Source of the DNA: Arcobacter vandammei | GTDB lineage: Bacteria > Campylobacterota > Campylobacteria > Campylobacterales > Arcobacteraceae | NCBI RefSeq assembly: GCF_016106035.1 | Contig: NZ_JADKPZ010000002.1 | Coordinates: 62,001 to 126,000 of the forward strand | Length of the DNA: 64,000 nt | Direction: 5' to 3' | Shown here: piece by piece, positions 34,732 through 45,039 of the stretch | How the letters are laid out: the number at the start of each line of letters is the position of its first letter | How positions within the stretch are numbered: position 1 is the stretch's first letter | Made by a program: the position numbers and the translations under genes | The notes under the pieces: generated by a model | Databases searched by the model: none | What the model was told of the DNA's origin: nothing | What the model saw: the letters and a program-made list of their open reading frames with translations, nothing else

Positions 34732-37700
34732 CTAAATTTGTTCTATACTTAAATCAATATTTTGGCTAGATTTTTTTAGATTATTATCTATAATTATCTG
34801 CTTTTGATTTATATTTTTCTCTTTTATTAAATACTCCTTGATATTTTCAGCTCTTTGTATTGCAAACTTTTCTTTCTCCTCTTTTTCATTAAAAGATGGT
34901 GTTAATTTTATAGCAATCTCTTCTTTTTTACTTAAAATTAGAGCAATTTTGTCTAAAGTCTCTTTTTGAATAGGAGTTATCTCGCTCTCTTTTAAATCAA
35001 AATTTACACTTTTTATCTCATCTTCACTAAAATTAAATAAGCTTCCAATAAGTGAAAATGGAGAAGTTATCGCTTTTGTAATTAAATTTACAAAGGCTTT
35101 CCATACAATAGAAGCAACAGAAAATTGCGGATCATCAACATTTCCAGATATAGGAAGATTTATATCTATCACATTTGAACTATCTTCTAGTAAAGTAATA
35201 GCTAAATCAAGCGGTAAAGACATTGCATCTGGACTATCTATTTTTTCACCTAACTCTAGTTTTTTGATAATAATACTATTTTTAGCTTTTAAATTTGAAT
35301 CACTAATATTATAATTTAAATCCAGCTCTAATTTTCCATCTTTTATTGCTCTACCAACAAATTTTGCTGTATAAGGTGTGAAATTTTTCATAGCTATATT
35401 TTGGAATTTCATATTTATATCCGTTAAAATTTTTAAACTATTTGGATTTACAATTCCTGTTATTTTTGCTACTCCATATTCATCTACAACACCTTTTATT
35501 TCTAGTTTTGAAGTACTTTCATCTTTATTCTTAATTTCAGAAATTTGACCATTTAATTTAGAAATTGTTGTTTTAAAAGGAATTGCCAAATTTTTATCTT
35601 CAAAATCAAGAGTAAGATTTTTTATATCAACTGGTCCTAAATTTAATCTAAATTTCTTCTCGTTTTGACTTTCATTCTCTTTTATTATAGTAGTTTCATT
35701 TTGTGTTAAACTATTATTTTCTTTACTATCTTCAACTTTTATAGTTTCATTTTTTGGTAGAAGAATAGATATATGAGGATTTACTAAGTCTGTTTTTTCT
35801 ATTCTAAAAAAATTATCTTTGCTAATTAACTTTTTTAAAGATAAATCAATATTTTTTACACTTATATTTGTTTGACTATTTAAAATATTAAGATTTGGTT
35901 GTATAAGTTTTACAGAAGCCAAAGAAATATTATTTTTATTTAATTTAAAATTATTTATATCCAAAGATATATTTTTTGCATCAATTTTTAAATCATTTTT
36001 TACATCAAATAAATCTACTGTAGGTTTTGTTAATTTTAAACTTCCTAAAGTTATATTACTATCTTTTGTAATTAAAAAATCTTTAGATGCTAAATTTATA
36101 TCTTTTGCATTTAAAGAGATTTGGTTTTTTAAATCTTCAAAATGGAGTTTTGTATTTTTTAGATTTATAGCTTTTAAATTTAAATTATTTTTGCTATCAA
36201 ATAAAAAGTTATTTGAATTTAAATCAATATTTGAAACATCTATTTTTAGACTATTTATTGAATCAATAAAATTTAAATTTTGATTTTTTAAAGCTATATT
36301 TTTGAAATTTATACCATTTTTATCATCAATTAGAAAACCATTTGTACTCAAAAGTAAAGTAGGGCTTTTTATTTTTAGTTTATTTATATTATCCACAAAA
36401 TTTAAATCTTGAAGTTTTAAAATATTTTCACTAAAAGAGATATTTTTTGAGATTTCAAGATTTTTCATAGAAGTTTCTAATTTTTTTGAGTTAATATCAA
36501 GATTTAAACTATTTTCTTTAAAACTTACACCATCTTTTATAAGATTTACACTTCCAATTTTTACATCACCATTTATTACACTTAAATTTTCTAAATTTAT
36601 ATTTGTGTTATTTGATTTTATATCCAATTTATTTTGTTTATCTAAATAAGCAATATTTGAAGCCTTTAGATTTGCATCTTTTAAATATACACTAGAATCT
36701 ACTATTTTTAATTCACTTGAATTTAAAACCAAAGATTTTACATCTGTTTGGCTATTTAATGAAATATTATTAAAATTATAATTTGCTGTTAAAAATATAT
36801 TTTTGAAGTTTATATTCCAAGGTTTTGATTTGGAATCTTCAACTTTTTCATCTTCATTACTAGCTTCTATATTAACTAAATTAGCAAAATTAACTCCATT
36901 TTTATCCATAAGCATATTTACATTTAAATCTTTTATATCTGTATCATAAAAATCAATTTTTTGCTCTTTTAAGTCAAAGGCAAATTTTTTTATATCAAGC
37001 TTATTTAAACTAGCAATATTTTTATTATTTTGGATTAAATTAAGATTATTTATTTCTAATTCATCGCTATTTAAATCCAATAAAACTTCTTTTGTTGTAT
37101 CAAGATTATAATTTAATGAAAGATTTATATTTGCTTCAGGATTTACAGAAAAGTTAAAAAAATTTTTATCAAATTCTAGGAAATCTTTTACTCTTAAATC
37201 TTTTATATCTATATTTCCATAAGCTTTAAAAGGATTTATATTGAAAGCACCTTTTATATTTACCTCAGTATTTTTATTTATTAGAAAGTTCAAGTTATTT
37301 GAAGATAAGAAGTTTTTATAAGTTCCTAAATCGTAAATTGTATAGTTTATATCTTTTAAATTTAAATTGTATGGTTCTTTATTTACTAGACTTGTAAAAT
37401 TAAAATTTGTGTTTTTTAAATCAATTTTTGCTATTAAAAAGGCTAGATTCTCTTTAGAAATTTCTTCTTGTTTATTTGTTTCTTCCTTAGTTTCATCTAT
37501 ATTTTCTTTTAAAATATTCATTAAATTTATACTAGAATCTTCTTTTTGTAAAATATTTACAAATAATTCATCAAGCAAAATATACTCAATTCTAAAGTGC
37601 TTTTGGTCAAGAGATTTTAATATTCCTAGCTGAATTTGAAGCTCTTTTGCTTTTACTAAATCTTCATTTTCAAGAGATGTTAGTTTAAAATTATGAACTT

Positions 37701-37881
37701 TTAAATCAAAAGTGAGTGGATTAAACTCTATTTTTTCTATATTCGATTTTGCATTTAAATTTTCATCAATATTTTTTATGATTTGTTCTTTTAAAATATT
37801 TGGAATTAAGAAAAATCCAAACAAGATATAAAAAACAAATAAAGATATAAAAGTGTAAAATATTTTTTTAAGAGTTCCCAT
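34732..37881 (-). CDS. Large AsmA/DUF748-type envelope protein with internal repeats
   Basis: 1049 aa. One N-terminal membrane helix (FYTFISLFVFYILFGFFLIP) is followed by a long periplasmic beta-rich region. From about 450 to 720 there are tandem units of roughly 36-40 residues with the pattern L..KNI.L...NF.......NL....I.L...NL.F. The C-terminal third has the DUF748/AsmA-type blocks (FEDKNLAIPFKTTISKLNGQ; LPLDLAITLLEDSSNVIDINLPISGNVDDPQF) and ends in an OmpA-like stretch. AsmA-like proteins are proposed to form lipid-carrying bridges between membranes. Single gene. Confidence 0.8.
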   Translation of the reverse strand: MGTLKKIFYTFISLFVFYILFGFFLIPNILKEQIIKNIDENLNAKSNIEKIEFNPLTFDLKVHNFKLTSLENEDLVKAKELQIQLGILKSLDQKHFRIEYILLDELFVNILQKEDSSINLMNILKENIDETKEETNKQEEISKENLAFLIAKIDLKNTNFNFTSLVNKEPYNLNLKDINYTIYDLGTYKNFLSSNNLNFLINKNTEVNIKGAFNINPFKAYGNIDIKDLRVKDFLEFDKNFFNFSVNPEANINLSLNYNLDTTKEVLLDLNSDELEINNLNLIQNNKNIASLNKLDIKKFAFDLKEQKIDFYDTDIKDLNVNMLMDKNGVNFANLVNIEASNEDEKVEDSKSKPWNINFKNIFLTANYNFNNISLNSQTDVKSLVLNSSELKIVDSSVYLKDANLKASNIAYLDKQNKLDIKSNNTNINLENLSVINGDVKIGSVNLIKDGVSFKENSLNLDINSKKLETSMKNLEISKNISFSENILKLQDLNFVDNINKLKIKSPTLLLSTNGFLIDDKNGINFKNIALKNQNLNFIDSINSLKIDVSNIDLNSNNFLFDSKNNLNLKAINLKNTKLHFEDLKNQISLNAKDINLASKDFLITKDSNITLGSLKLTKPTVDLFDVKNDLKIDAKNISLDINNFKLNKNNISLASVKLIQPNLNILNSQTNISVKNIDLSLKKLISKDNFFRIEKTDLVNPHISILLPKNETIKVEDSKENNSLTQNETTIIKENESQNEKKFRLNLGPVDIKNLTLDFEDKNLAIPFKTTISKLNGQISEIKNKDESTSKLEIKGVVDEYGVAKITGIVNPNSLKILTDINMKFQNIAMKNFTPYTAKFVGRAIKDGKLELDLNYNISDSNLKAKNSIIIKKLELGEKIDSPDAMSLPLDLAITLLEDSSNVIDINLPISGNVDDPQFSVASIVWKAFVNLITKAITSPFSLIGSLFNFSEDEIKSVNFDLKESEITPIQKETLDKIALILSKKEEIAIKLTPSFNEKEEKEKFAIQRAENIKEYLIKEKNINQKQIIIDNNLKKSSQNIDLSIEQI

Positions 37882-37948
37882 AATAAGCCTTTCTTTGATG
37901 ATTTAAATTATAACATTTTAAAATTAAAATCATAAAAAAACTTATAAA

Positions 37949-39490
37949 TTATTTGAAATTTGGCTCAGCTATTGGTGGACTAAAGTAATAACCTTGAGAA
38001 TAATCAGCACCTAAGTTTTTTACAATATTAAAAATCTCTTCATTCTCAACATATTCAGCTATTGTTTTTAGATTTAAACTTTTTGCAAATTCTATAATTG
38101 TTTTTGTAATTTTATAAGAGTTTTCATCTTTTACTATATTTTTTATAATTGAAGCATCAATTTTAAGATAATCCGCATTCATTTTTAATATATGTTCAAA
38201 GTTTGAATATCCACTTCCGAAATCATCAATTGCAACTTTACAGCCAAGATTTTTTATCTCATCTATAAAAGAGATTATTGTTGAATAATTTTTTATATTT
38301 TCATCTTCTAAAATTTCAAAAATTACTTTATCATTTACTCCATATTTTAAAAGCATCTCTTTTATAAAGTCCAAGAAATCCTCTTTTTCTATATCATCAT
38401 AAGAGATATTTACAGAAAATTCATAATGTAAAGTTGAAAACTTTTTAAATGCTTTTTCAATTACAACTTTTGTCAATTTTGTATATTGATTTGATTTTTT
38501 TGAAACTTCAAGAAAGAAAAATGGAGCAATTACCTTACCATCATCTTCTATCATTCTCACTAAACATTCATATTTATGAACTTCTCCTGTTTTATTATCT
38601 ATTAGAGGTTGATAAAAAACTTCTATACTATCCTTTAAAAAGGCATTTTTAAGTTTTCTTGTCCAAAGCATATTGTTTTCATATTCTTGGAATTTATCAA
38701 GTTCATCATAGAAAATTTCATAGCTTTTATTGTTATTTTTTGCACTTTGCAATGCAATATCTGCTGTTATTAGCTTATTATTTTTGTTTGAGAAAGATAA
38801 ACCAGCTCTTAAATTTACATCAATTTCATAGTTCTCAAAATAAAAAATTGTATCATCAATATTTTTTAAAATTATTTCTACAAGATTTATTAAATCATTT
38901 TTTTCATAGTTCATATTTATAATACAATAGTTATCTGTTGGAAATTTATAAAATCTAATATCTTTTAAATCTTTTAAATAATCATTTATTTGGTTTGCTA
39001 CAGAAATCAAGATTTTATCCCCAGCTTTATGTCCATAAAAATCATTTATCTCTTTAAAAGAGTTGATATTTAGTAGAACTATTGATTCTGGTGAAATATT
39101 GTCATTTTGTAAAGAGTCTATTAATTTTGCTCTATTTGGAAGTTTTGTAAGATTATCTGTAAAAAGAAGTTTATTTAACTCCTTTTTATGCTCTATTTCA
39201 TGGCTAATATCGTGAAAAATAAGTATAAAAAGGTTATTTTCTTGCTTTATATTTTGTATTTTAAAAGATTTATCATCTATATAAAACTCTTGATTATCAC
39301 AATATTCTAAATCCAAATTTATAGAAATATCGCCTAAACTCTTATTTTTAAGCTCATCAGAAGATTGTATATCAAACATCTTTAGAAAATAGTTATTTGC
39401 AAATACTATATTTTCATTTTCAATAAAAATAATAGGACACTTTATAGTTTTTAATACTAAATCTGAAATATTATTAAATTTATTATCCAC
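37949..39490 (-). CDS. Cyclic-di-GMP phosphodiesterase: PAS, degenerate GGDEF, EAL
   Basis: 513 aa, soluble. An N-terminal PAS-like domain (ENIVFANNYFLKMFDIQSS) is followed by a GGDEF domain whose active-site motif is lost: the position reads KFPTDNYCII instead of GGDEF. It therefore cannot make cyclic-di-GMP. The EAL domain has YECLVRM (ECL in place of EAL, Glu kept), FSVNISYDD, VAIDDFGSGYSNFEHI, DYLKIDASII, TIAEYVENEE and QGYYFSPP. All metal and substrate residues appear present, so hydrolysis of cyclic-di-GMP is likely. The dead GGDEF may be a GTP-binding regulator. Confidence 0.9.
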   Translation of the reverse strand: MDNKFNNISDLVLKTIKCPIIFIENENIVFANNYFLKMFDIQSSDELKNKSLGDISINLDLEYCDNQEFYIDDKSFKIQNIKQENNLFILIFHDISHEIEHKKELNKLLFTDNLTKLPNRAKLIDSLQNDNISPESIVLLNINSFKEINDFYGHKAGDKILISVANQINDYLKDLKDIRFYKFPTDNYCIINMNYEKNDLINLVEIILKNIDDTIFYFENYEIDVNLRAGLSFSNKNNKLITADIALQSAKNNNKSYEIFYDELDKFQEYENNMLWTRKLKNAFLKDSIEVFYQPLIDNKTGEVHKYECLVRMIEDDGKVIAPFFFLEVSKKSNQYTKLTKVVIEKAFKKFSTLHYEFSVNISYDDIEKEDFLDFIKEMLLKYGVNDKVIFEILEDENIKNYSTIISFIDEIKNLGCKVAIDDFGSGYSNFEHILKMNADYLKIDASIIKNIVKDENSYKITKTIIEFAKSLNLKTIAEYVENEEIFNIVKNLGADYSQGYYFSPPIAEPNFK

Positions 39491-39534
39491 CTAAAGCCCT
39501 TTACTTATAATATAAATTTATATCTAAAAGAATA

Positions 39535-40824
39535 TTAATTTATGCTATTTGATATTTTTTTAACCACTTCAAAAACATTTTCTATTGATTTTTTATATAC
39601 AAACTCTTTTTTTGAGTGAGGAAATTTAATTGTTGGTCCAATAGAGGCTATTTTTAAAGTTGGGAATTTTTCTTTGAATATTGCACACTCTAGCCCTGCA
39701 TGAATTGCTCTTAAAGATGCATTTTCATTTGTTTGTTTATAAATATCTAAAACAGTATTTGTAAAATCATTTATATCTGGACTCCAAGCTGGATATTTTC
39801 CACAAGTCTCTACACTAAAACCATAGTTTTCTAACTCTTTTTTTGTACTCTTTTTTAACTCTTTTAGATTGAAATTATTCATAGATCTAGCACTAAATTC
39901 AACTGTTATATTATCTATATTTGTTTTTATTATTGCTAGATTTATAGAATCTTGAACAACATTTAAATCTTTATTTTGGCTTCTTACACCATTTTCAAAG
40001 TTGTATAAAAAATCAAGTAATCTATCATCATAAATAGAAAAATGTTCACTTTGTGTATTTATTTTTTCTATCTTCATATTTTCGTGAGTTGGTTTTGGTC
40101 TATTTTTTGTGGCAATTATTGCTTTTATATTTGCTGGAATTGAGTTTATTCTTTCTCCACCATTTATATCAAGAATTTTCCCTTCACACTCTTTTATACT
40201 TTTGATTATAAGTTTTATAGCATTTGGAATATTTTTATCAATATCAACTCCACTATGTCCACCAGCTAAATTTGAAATACTTAGTTCATAAAGCTCTAAA
40301 TTTTCCTTATTTGGAACTATTTTTTTATCTTTAAAAACTGCCTTTATATCAACTCCACCTGCACAACCTATGCAAATCTCACCTTCTTCTTCACTATCAA
40401 GATTTAGCATAAAAGAGGCATTTATAGGAAGATTTAGAGCATTTGCCCCAATAAGTCCTATCTCTTCATCACTTGTAAATAAAAATTCACCATCAAAGTT
40501 TTCATACATCAAAGCTATCATATATGAGCAACCAATGCCATTATCAGCACCCAAAGTTGAGTTTTGTGCTTTTAAAATCTCATCTTCTTCAATAAGATGT
40601 GGTACACAATTTTCACTTAAACAGACAATATCATAGTGCGATTGGAAGACTATTTTTGCATTTGAATTTGCTTTTTTGCATAAGATATTGTTTGTTTCAT
40701 CAATTAGACATAAATATCCAAGTTTTTTGGATAAATTTTGTATATAAGTTATAAATTCTTTGTGATTTCCACTACATCTTTGTAGTTTTGTAAGCTCTTT
40801 GAATATTTCTAAAACTGTTGGCAT
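39535..40824 (-). CDS. pepD: Aminoacyl-histidine dipeptidase (peptidase D, M20)
   Basis: 429 aa from the ATG at 40822-40824 (MPTVLEIFKELTKL), which has AAAGGA upstream; the longer frame has no ribosome site. M20 metal-site motifs are VFQSHYDIVC (His, Asp), TLGADNGIGCSYMIALM, FTSDEEIGLIGA (Glu pair) and AIHAGLECAIFKEKFP (His, Glu), with FPHSKKEFV near the end. PepD cleaves dipeptides and tripeptides, with broad specificity, using zinc. It is downstream of ccsBA, separated by two hairpins. Confidence 0.93.
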   Translation of the reverse strand: MPTVLEIFKELTKLQRCSGNHKEFITYIQNLSKKLGYLCLIDETNNILCKKANSNAKIVFQSHYDIVCLSENCVPHLIEEDEILKAQNSTLGADNGIGCSYMIALMYENFDGEFLFTSDEEIGLIGANALNLPINASFMLNLDSEEEGEICIGCAGGVDIKAVFKDKKIVPNKENLELYELSISNLAGGHSGVDIDKNIPNAIKLIIKSIKECEGKILDINGGERINSIPANIKAIIATKNRPKPTHENMKIEKINTQSEHFSIYDDRLLDFLYNFENGVRSQNKDLNVVQDSINLAIIKTNIDNITVEFSARSMNNFNLKELKKSTKKELENYGFSVETCGKYPAWSPDINDFTNTVLDIYKQTNENASLRAIHAGLECAIFKEKFPTLKIASIGPTIKFPHSKKEFVYKKSIENVFEVVKKISNSIN

Positions 40825-40842
40825 TTTATTTTCCTTTAGGAA

Positions 40843-40885
40843 CTGGGAATTTATTCCCAGCTTTTGCAAGGACTAAAGTCCTTGC
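40843..40885 (-). terminator. Tandem hairpins between ccsBA and pepD
   Basis: GCAAGGAC-TAAA-GTCCTTGC (40866-40885) overlaps the end of ccsBA. CTGGGAA-TTTA-TTCCCAG (40843-40860) follows before the pepD ribosome site. Both are strong for this AT-rich genome. They probably terminate or attenuate transcription from ccsBA, or stabilise the 3' end of its RNA. Confidence 0.6.
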
Positions 40886-43632
40886 TCTGTATTTTTTAAA
40901 TCTCTATTTCTATATGCTAAAACTATTGCTAGTATTGCAGTTGTAACAGTTACATAAGCCCAAGTTGGAATTGGAACAGGATCACCTGTTGCATATGAGT
41001 GCATTCCAGATAGATAGAAGTTTACTCCCAAATATGTCATCATAATAGAACTAAATCCTAGAAGTGAAGCAGTTGCTAATACATAAGGAGTATTTAGAAT
41101 TTTTACAAATCTAAGGTGAAGAACTATTGCATAAACAACGATTGATACATAAGCCCAAGTCTCTTTTGGATCCCAACCCCAATATCTTCCCCAAGACTCA
41201 TTTGCCCAAACTCCACCAAGGAAGTTTCCTATTGTAATACATGCCAAACCAATGATTAAAGAGATCTCATTTATAGCACCAATATGTTTGATAATATCAT
41301 CTAAGTGAGGTCTATTTTTTCTAAAAATAAACATAATTAATGTTAAGAAACCTAGAATTGCACTAAGTCCAAAGAAGCCATAAGAAGCTGTTAGAATAGA
41401 TACATGAATAGTTAGCCAGTAAGATTTTAAAACAGGAACTAAATTTGTAATTTGTGGATCAACATCTGTTAAGTGAGCTGTAAACATAAAAATTCCAGCA
41501 ATAATTGTAGCAGCTCCTAAAGCTAGTAAAGAGTTTCTAAAGAAGATAACTCCAGCAAAAACAGCAGACCAAGAGATATAAATCAAAGTTTCATAAATAT
41601 CACTCCATGGTGCATGACCTGAAAGATACCATCTATATCCCATTCCAAATGTTTGTATAGCAAAAAGTATAGCTAAAATAGTAAACACAGTTTTTGTAGT
41701 TTTTTCTGCTTTGAAAGTTGGTTTAAATATCACAACCAACGCTAAAATAACCATTATAAAGCCTAGAAGAACATAAGCTAAAGTAAGATTAAAGAAAATA
41801 TCTAAATTATTAAAAATTATCTCTGCATTTATTTTTTCTTTACTAGGTTTGATATTTGTTCCAACTTTATCTTGATATAAAGATGTCATATCAATAAAAT
41901 TGTTTGCTGCTTCCCAATTATGTTCTGCTAAAGAAGACATTAAACCTCTTACAACACTTTGAATTGCTGACTGATTTTGTCCAGTAAAGTTTTGCATAGC
42001 ATCAAGAGGTGAGTACCATTTGAAGTTATCATCTGCACTTCCTTGATCATATACTTTTGGAAAAATATTTAATAAAGCACCATTAAATACTGAATAAATA
42101 ATATTTAATTTCTCATCAGTTTTAATAAGGTCTTTTTCATAAGTTCCTCGTTCAATTGGCTTAGTTTGAAGAGCTTTTTCAGTTTCAGTAGCTAAAAGAT
42201 ATTCACCTTTATTATTAAAAGCTTCAGAAAACGATATATAATTTTCTTCTACTGGAATATTTAAGAATTTTTTTAATTTTGGAGTTTGGATTTTGATAAT
42301 TTTTACATCTTTCCAAATATCTGGATTTGATAACATCCCTAAAACAAGTTGATTTGCATTCATACCTAAAAATGACGAACGACCACTTAATTTTTGGATA
42401 ATTTCTCTATTTAAAGTTGCAAGTGGTTTCATTCTTCCACCATTACTTTGTACTATTAAATGTCCAAATTTATCAGCAGTAACTTTAGATTCATCTTTTA
42501 ATTTATTTAAATAATCAACAATTTGTTCAACTTTATCTACTTGTTTTTCATCGCTTTTTTGCTCATTTGCACTTAAATTTGTATTTGAAAATAGTGCAAA
42601 GGCTAAAATAAACATAGCTAAATTTTTGCCACTTACATATTTTGTAAGTTTTCTAAATCTTGATTTTTTATCAAAAAAGTTTAGAAATAGACCAAGAGCT
42701 AGTAAAAAATAACCTAGATATGTTGGCCATTTTCCAGGGTCATTATTTACAGATAATACCGTTCCTGTTTCATCTGGAAAATATGAGCTTTGGAAAAATA
42801 GATAGTTTCCTTCACTTAAAGTTCTATTCATAAAAATCCTATAATCATAAGTTTTATCATCTTTTATAACTGTAATTTCAGAAGCATATGATGATGGACT
42901 CATAGATCCAGGGTATCTATCTAGTTGAAATTCATTTAATCTAATAGCAAAAGGAAGATCCATATATCTTGAACCATACTCTAAAACAATAGTATATCTA
43001 TCAAATTTAAGTTCTCTTGGAACTCCTATTTGCCCTCTAAGCCCAGGAAGTCTTACCTCTTCTTTTTTATCATTAAATGTAGCTTCAACAGTTAAAAGAC
43101 CCATAGATGCACTATCTTTTTTTGCAAACATAAAATCTTTATAAGAGATAGTTAAAATATTATTATCAAAAGTACTTGTATATGAAAAATTATTTAATGA
43201 AGATAATAAAGATGTAAACTCTTCTTGATGCTCTTCGTGTACAATAATCTCATCACCATCTTTAACTGTAATTTGTAAATAAGGCTCTAATGAAATCATC
43301 TTATTTGTAGTTGTACCTTCTGGAATTTGCATAATTCCCTCATAACCAATATATCTAGTTATTATTGAACCAATTAAAATTACAACAAATGCAAAATGAA
43401 AAAGAAATCTTGGAAGATTTTTCCACATTTTAAATCTATATATAATTCCAATAAGATTTATTGCAGTAAGAACCATTACAACTTCATACCAAATATTGTT
43501 ATATACCAAAACTCTGGCACTTGATGTACCAAAATCATTTTCTATAAAAGTAGCAACACCAGCTCCTGCAGCCAAAAAAGCCAATAAAACGAGTGTTGTT
43601 TTAAAAGAGAACAAAATATTTTTAAAATTCAA
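40873..43632 (-). CDS. ccsBA: Fused cytochrome c biogenesis protein (ResB-CcsA, system II)
   Basis: 919 aa. The N-terminal ResB/CcsB half has membrane helices near residues 10-25, 45-65 and 75-95, then a large periplasmic region. The C-terminal CcsA half is polytopic and carries the Trp-rich WWD haem-handling motif (WANESWGRYWGWDPKETWAY) near residue 820. Haem-ligand His residues are present in both parts. The fused form exports haem and attaches it to CXXCH cytochromes; such fusions are typical of Campylobacterota. Single long gene; pepD follows. Confidence 0.95.
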   Translation of the reverse strand: MNFKNILFSFKTTLVLLAFLAAGAGVATFIENDFGTSSARVLVYNNIWYEVVMVLTAINLIGIIYRFKMWKNLPRFLFHFAFVVILIGSIITRYIGYEGIMQIPEGTTTNKMISLEPYLQITVKDGDEIIVHEEHQEEFTSLLSSLNNFSYTSTFDNNILTISYKDFMFAKKDSASMGLLTVEATFNDKKEEVRLPGLRGQIGVPRELKFDRYTIVLEYGSRYMDLPFAIRLNEFQLDRYPGSMSPSSYASEITVIKDDKTYDYRIFMNRTLSEGNYLFFQSSYFPDETGTVLSVNNDPGKWPTYLGYFLLALGLFLNFFDKKSRFRKLTKYVSGKNLAMFILAFALFSNTNLSANEQKSDEKQVDKVEQIVDYLNKLKDESKVTADKFGHLIVQSNGGRMKPLATLNREIIQKLSGRSSFLGMNANQLVLGMLSNPDIWKDVKIIKIQTPKLKKFLNIPVEENYISFSEAFNNKGEYLLATETEKALQTKPIERGTYEKDLIKTDEKLNIIYSVFNGALLNIFPKVYDQGSADDNFKWYSPLDAMQNFTGQNQSAIQSVVRGLMSSLAEHNWEAANNFIDMTSLYQDKVGTNIKPSKEKINAEIIFNNLDIFFNLTLAYVLLGFIMVILALVVIFKPTFKAEKTTKTVFTILAILFAIQTFGMGYRWYLSGHAPWSDIYETLIYISWSAVFAGVIFFRNSLLALGAATIIAGIFMFTAHLTDVDPQITNLVPVLKSYWLTIHVSILTASYGFFGLSAILGFLTLIMFIFRKNRPHLDDIIKHIGAINEISLIIGLACITIGNFLGGVWANESWGRYWGWDPKETWAYVSIVVYAIVLHLRFVKILNTPYVLATASLLGFSSIMMTYLGVNFYLSGMHSYATGDPVPIPTWAYVTVTTAILAIVLAYRNRDLKNTEQGL

Positions 43633-43807
43633 AATAGTCCTTTTTAGTTTAGTTTTTCGCGAAATTCTATTATTTAGAAATTAATGTTTCGTTAATAGAA
43701 GCTATTATAGTATTATTTTAACTAAAAAAGGAAATCTTAATTTTTTACTCTCAGTATAGATTTGATAAAATCAAATCAAATAAAATTTAAACAAAAGGTT
43801 ATAAAAA

Positions 43808-44563
43808 ATGGAATTTTTTGTATTAACAATTGTAGTTATTATTTTATATTTTATTGCAAAAAACTACAAAACAGAAGAGTTTAAAAATATAAATTTAAAA
43901 AGAAAAGAGTTTTTTAGAGGAGATATTTTAAATCACGAAGCAGGGCTTTTAATAGCACTTTTAGCAAAAGTTGCAAAGGCTGATGGAAGGGTTGGAGAGC
44001 TTGAAGCAGAACTTATAAAACACACTTTCACAGATATTTCTAGCCATTTTGAAAATAGTGATGAAGTAAGAGGTCGATTAAAAGAGCTTTATAATAATGA
44101 AAAAGATAACTTCTCAAATTTATTAATTATTTGTGAAAGATTATACTCTTTAACAAGAAATGATTATGAAATAAGAATTAAATATCTTGAGTATATTTTA
44201 AATCTTGCATTTATAGATGGTGATTTTTCAAAACAAGAGCAAGAGATAACTGAAGATATAGCAAAAGCCTTAAAAATAGATTCAAAAGACTATTTCTCAA
44301 TAATAGAAAAATTAGAAAATTTCCATAAAAATATAAAAGAGCAAGAAGTGTTTAGTCTTGAAAAAGCTTATACTATTTTAAATGCAGAACAAAATGATGA
44401 TGACAATACGATAAAGAAAAAATATAGAGAGCTTGTAAAACAAAATCACCCTGATATTATCGCTGGAAAAGGTGGAACACAAAGTAAAATAGATGAAGCT
44501 ACAAAAAAACTTCAAGAGCTAAATGAAGCTTATGAAATTATTAAAAAAAGTAGGGGAATATAA
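43808..44563 (+). CDS. DjlA/TerB-like co-chaperone with C-terminal J domain
   Basis: 251 aa. An N-terminal membrane helix (FVLTIVVIILYFIAK), a TerB-like helical domain (LLIALLAKVAKADGRVGELEAELI; ILNLAFIDGDFSKQEQEI) and a J domain at about 185-250 with the intact HPD motif (KQNHPDIIAGK). This order is that of DjlA-type membrane-anchored DnaK partners. Directly followed by a [2Fe-2S] protein gene, so likely in one transcript with it. Confidence 0.88.
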   Translation: MEFFVLTIVVIILYFIAKNYKTEEFKNINLKRKEFFRGDILNHEAGLLIALLAKVAKADGRVGELEAELIKHTFTDISSHFENSDEVRGRLKELYNNEKDNFSNLLIICERLYSLTRNDYEIRIKYLEYILNLAFIDGDFSKQEQEITEDIAKALKIDSKDYFSIIEKLENFHKNIKEQEVFSLEKAYTILNAEQNDDDNTIKKKYRELVKQNHPDIIAGKGGTQSKIDEATKKLQELNEAYEIIKKSRGI

Positions 44564-44564
44564 G

Positions 44565-44801
44565 ATGGCTAGGAACTTTCATCACTCATATATAGTTTGT
44601 GAATGTAAACAAGTAAGTTTAGGCGAGATTATATTTGCAATAAAAGAAAAAGGGGCAAAAACTTTACAAGATTTAGCAACTTTAACAGATGCAGGAAGTT
44701 CTTGTGGATGTTGTAGAAGTGCAAAAGATGATATAGGTGAGAAAAAAATGGAGCTATATTTGGATGAAATTTTAAGAAAATTTGAAAAAGAAGAGAAATG
44801 A
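44565..44801 (+). CDS. BFD-like [2Fe-2S]-binding protein
   Basis: 78 aa from the ATG at 44565 (MARNFHHSY), with GGGGA upstream; the longer open frame overlaps the previous gene. The four-cysteine pattern of the bacterioferritin-associated ferredoxin fold is visible: YIVCECKQVSLGEI at the N-terminus and SSCGCCRSAKDD about 32 residues later. Such domains bind a [2Fe-2S] cluster and pass electrons, often in NifU-like or nitrite-reductase-like proteins. The partner is unknown. Confidence 0.82.
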   Translation: MARNFHHSYIVCECKQVSLGEIIFAIKEKGAKTLQDLATLTDAGSSCGCCRSAKDDIGEKKMELYLDEILRKFEKEEK

Positions 44802-45019
44802 TAGATATAAAACAAGAGTTAATAGAAGAGATAAAAGAGCTACTTAAAATCTCAACAGATGAAAAAATTGATATAAACCCAAACTACCTAAACTATTTTG
44901 ATGAAGATGAGCTAAAAGATATTGTTTTTAGGCTAATTGATAAAAAAGTTGAACAAAAAAATGGAAACTCTACTTATTTAGATGAGATTTATCAAAAAAC
45001 AAAGAAAGATGATATATAA
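44798..45019 (+). CDS. Small acidic protein of unknown function
   Basis: 73 aa. The start overlaps the stop of the [2Fe-2S] protein (ATGA at 44798), which shows translational coupling. Helical and charged, with LLKISTDEKIDINPNYLNYF in the middle. No known family recognised. It sits in a compact same-strand run from the J-domain gene to lpxK. Confidence 0.65.
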   Translation: MIDIKQELIEEIKELLKISTDEKIDINPNYLNYFDEDELKDIVFRLIDKKVEQKNGNSTYLDEIYQKTKKDDI

Positions 45020-45039
45020 TCTTAAATTAGGATTTAAAA

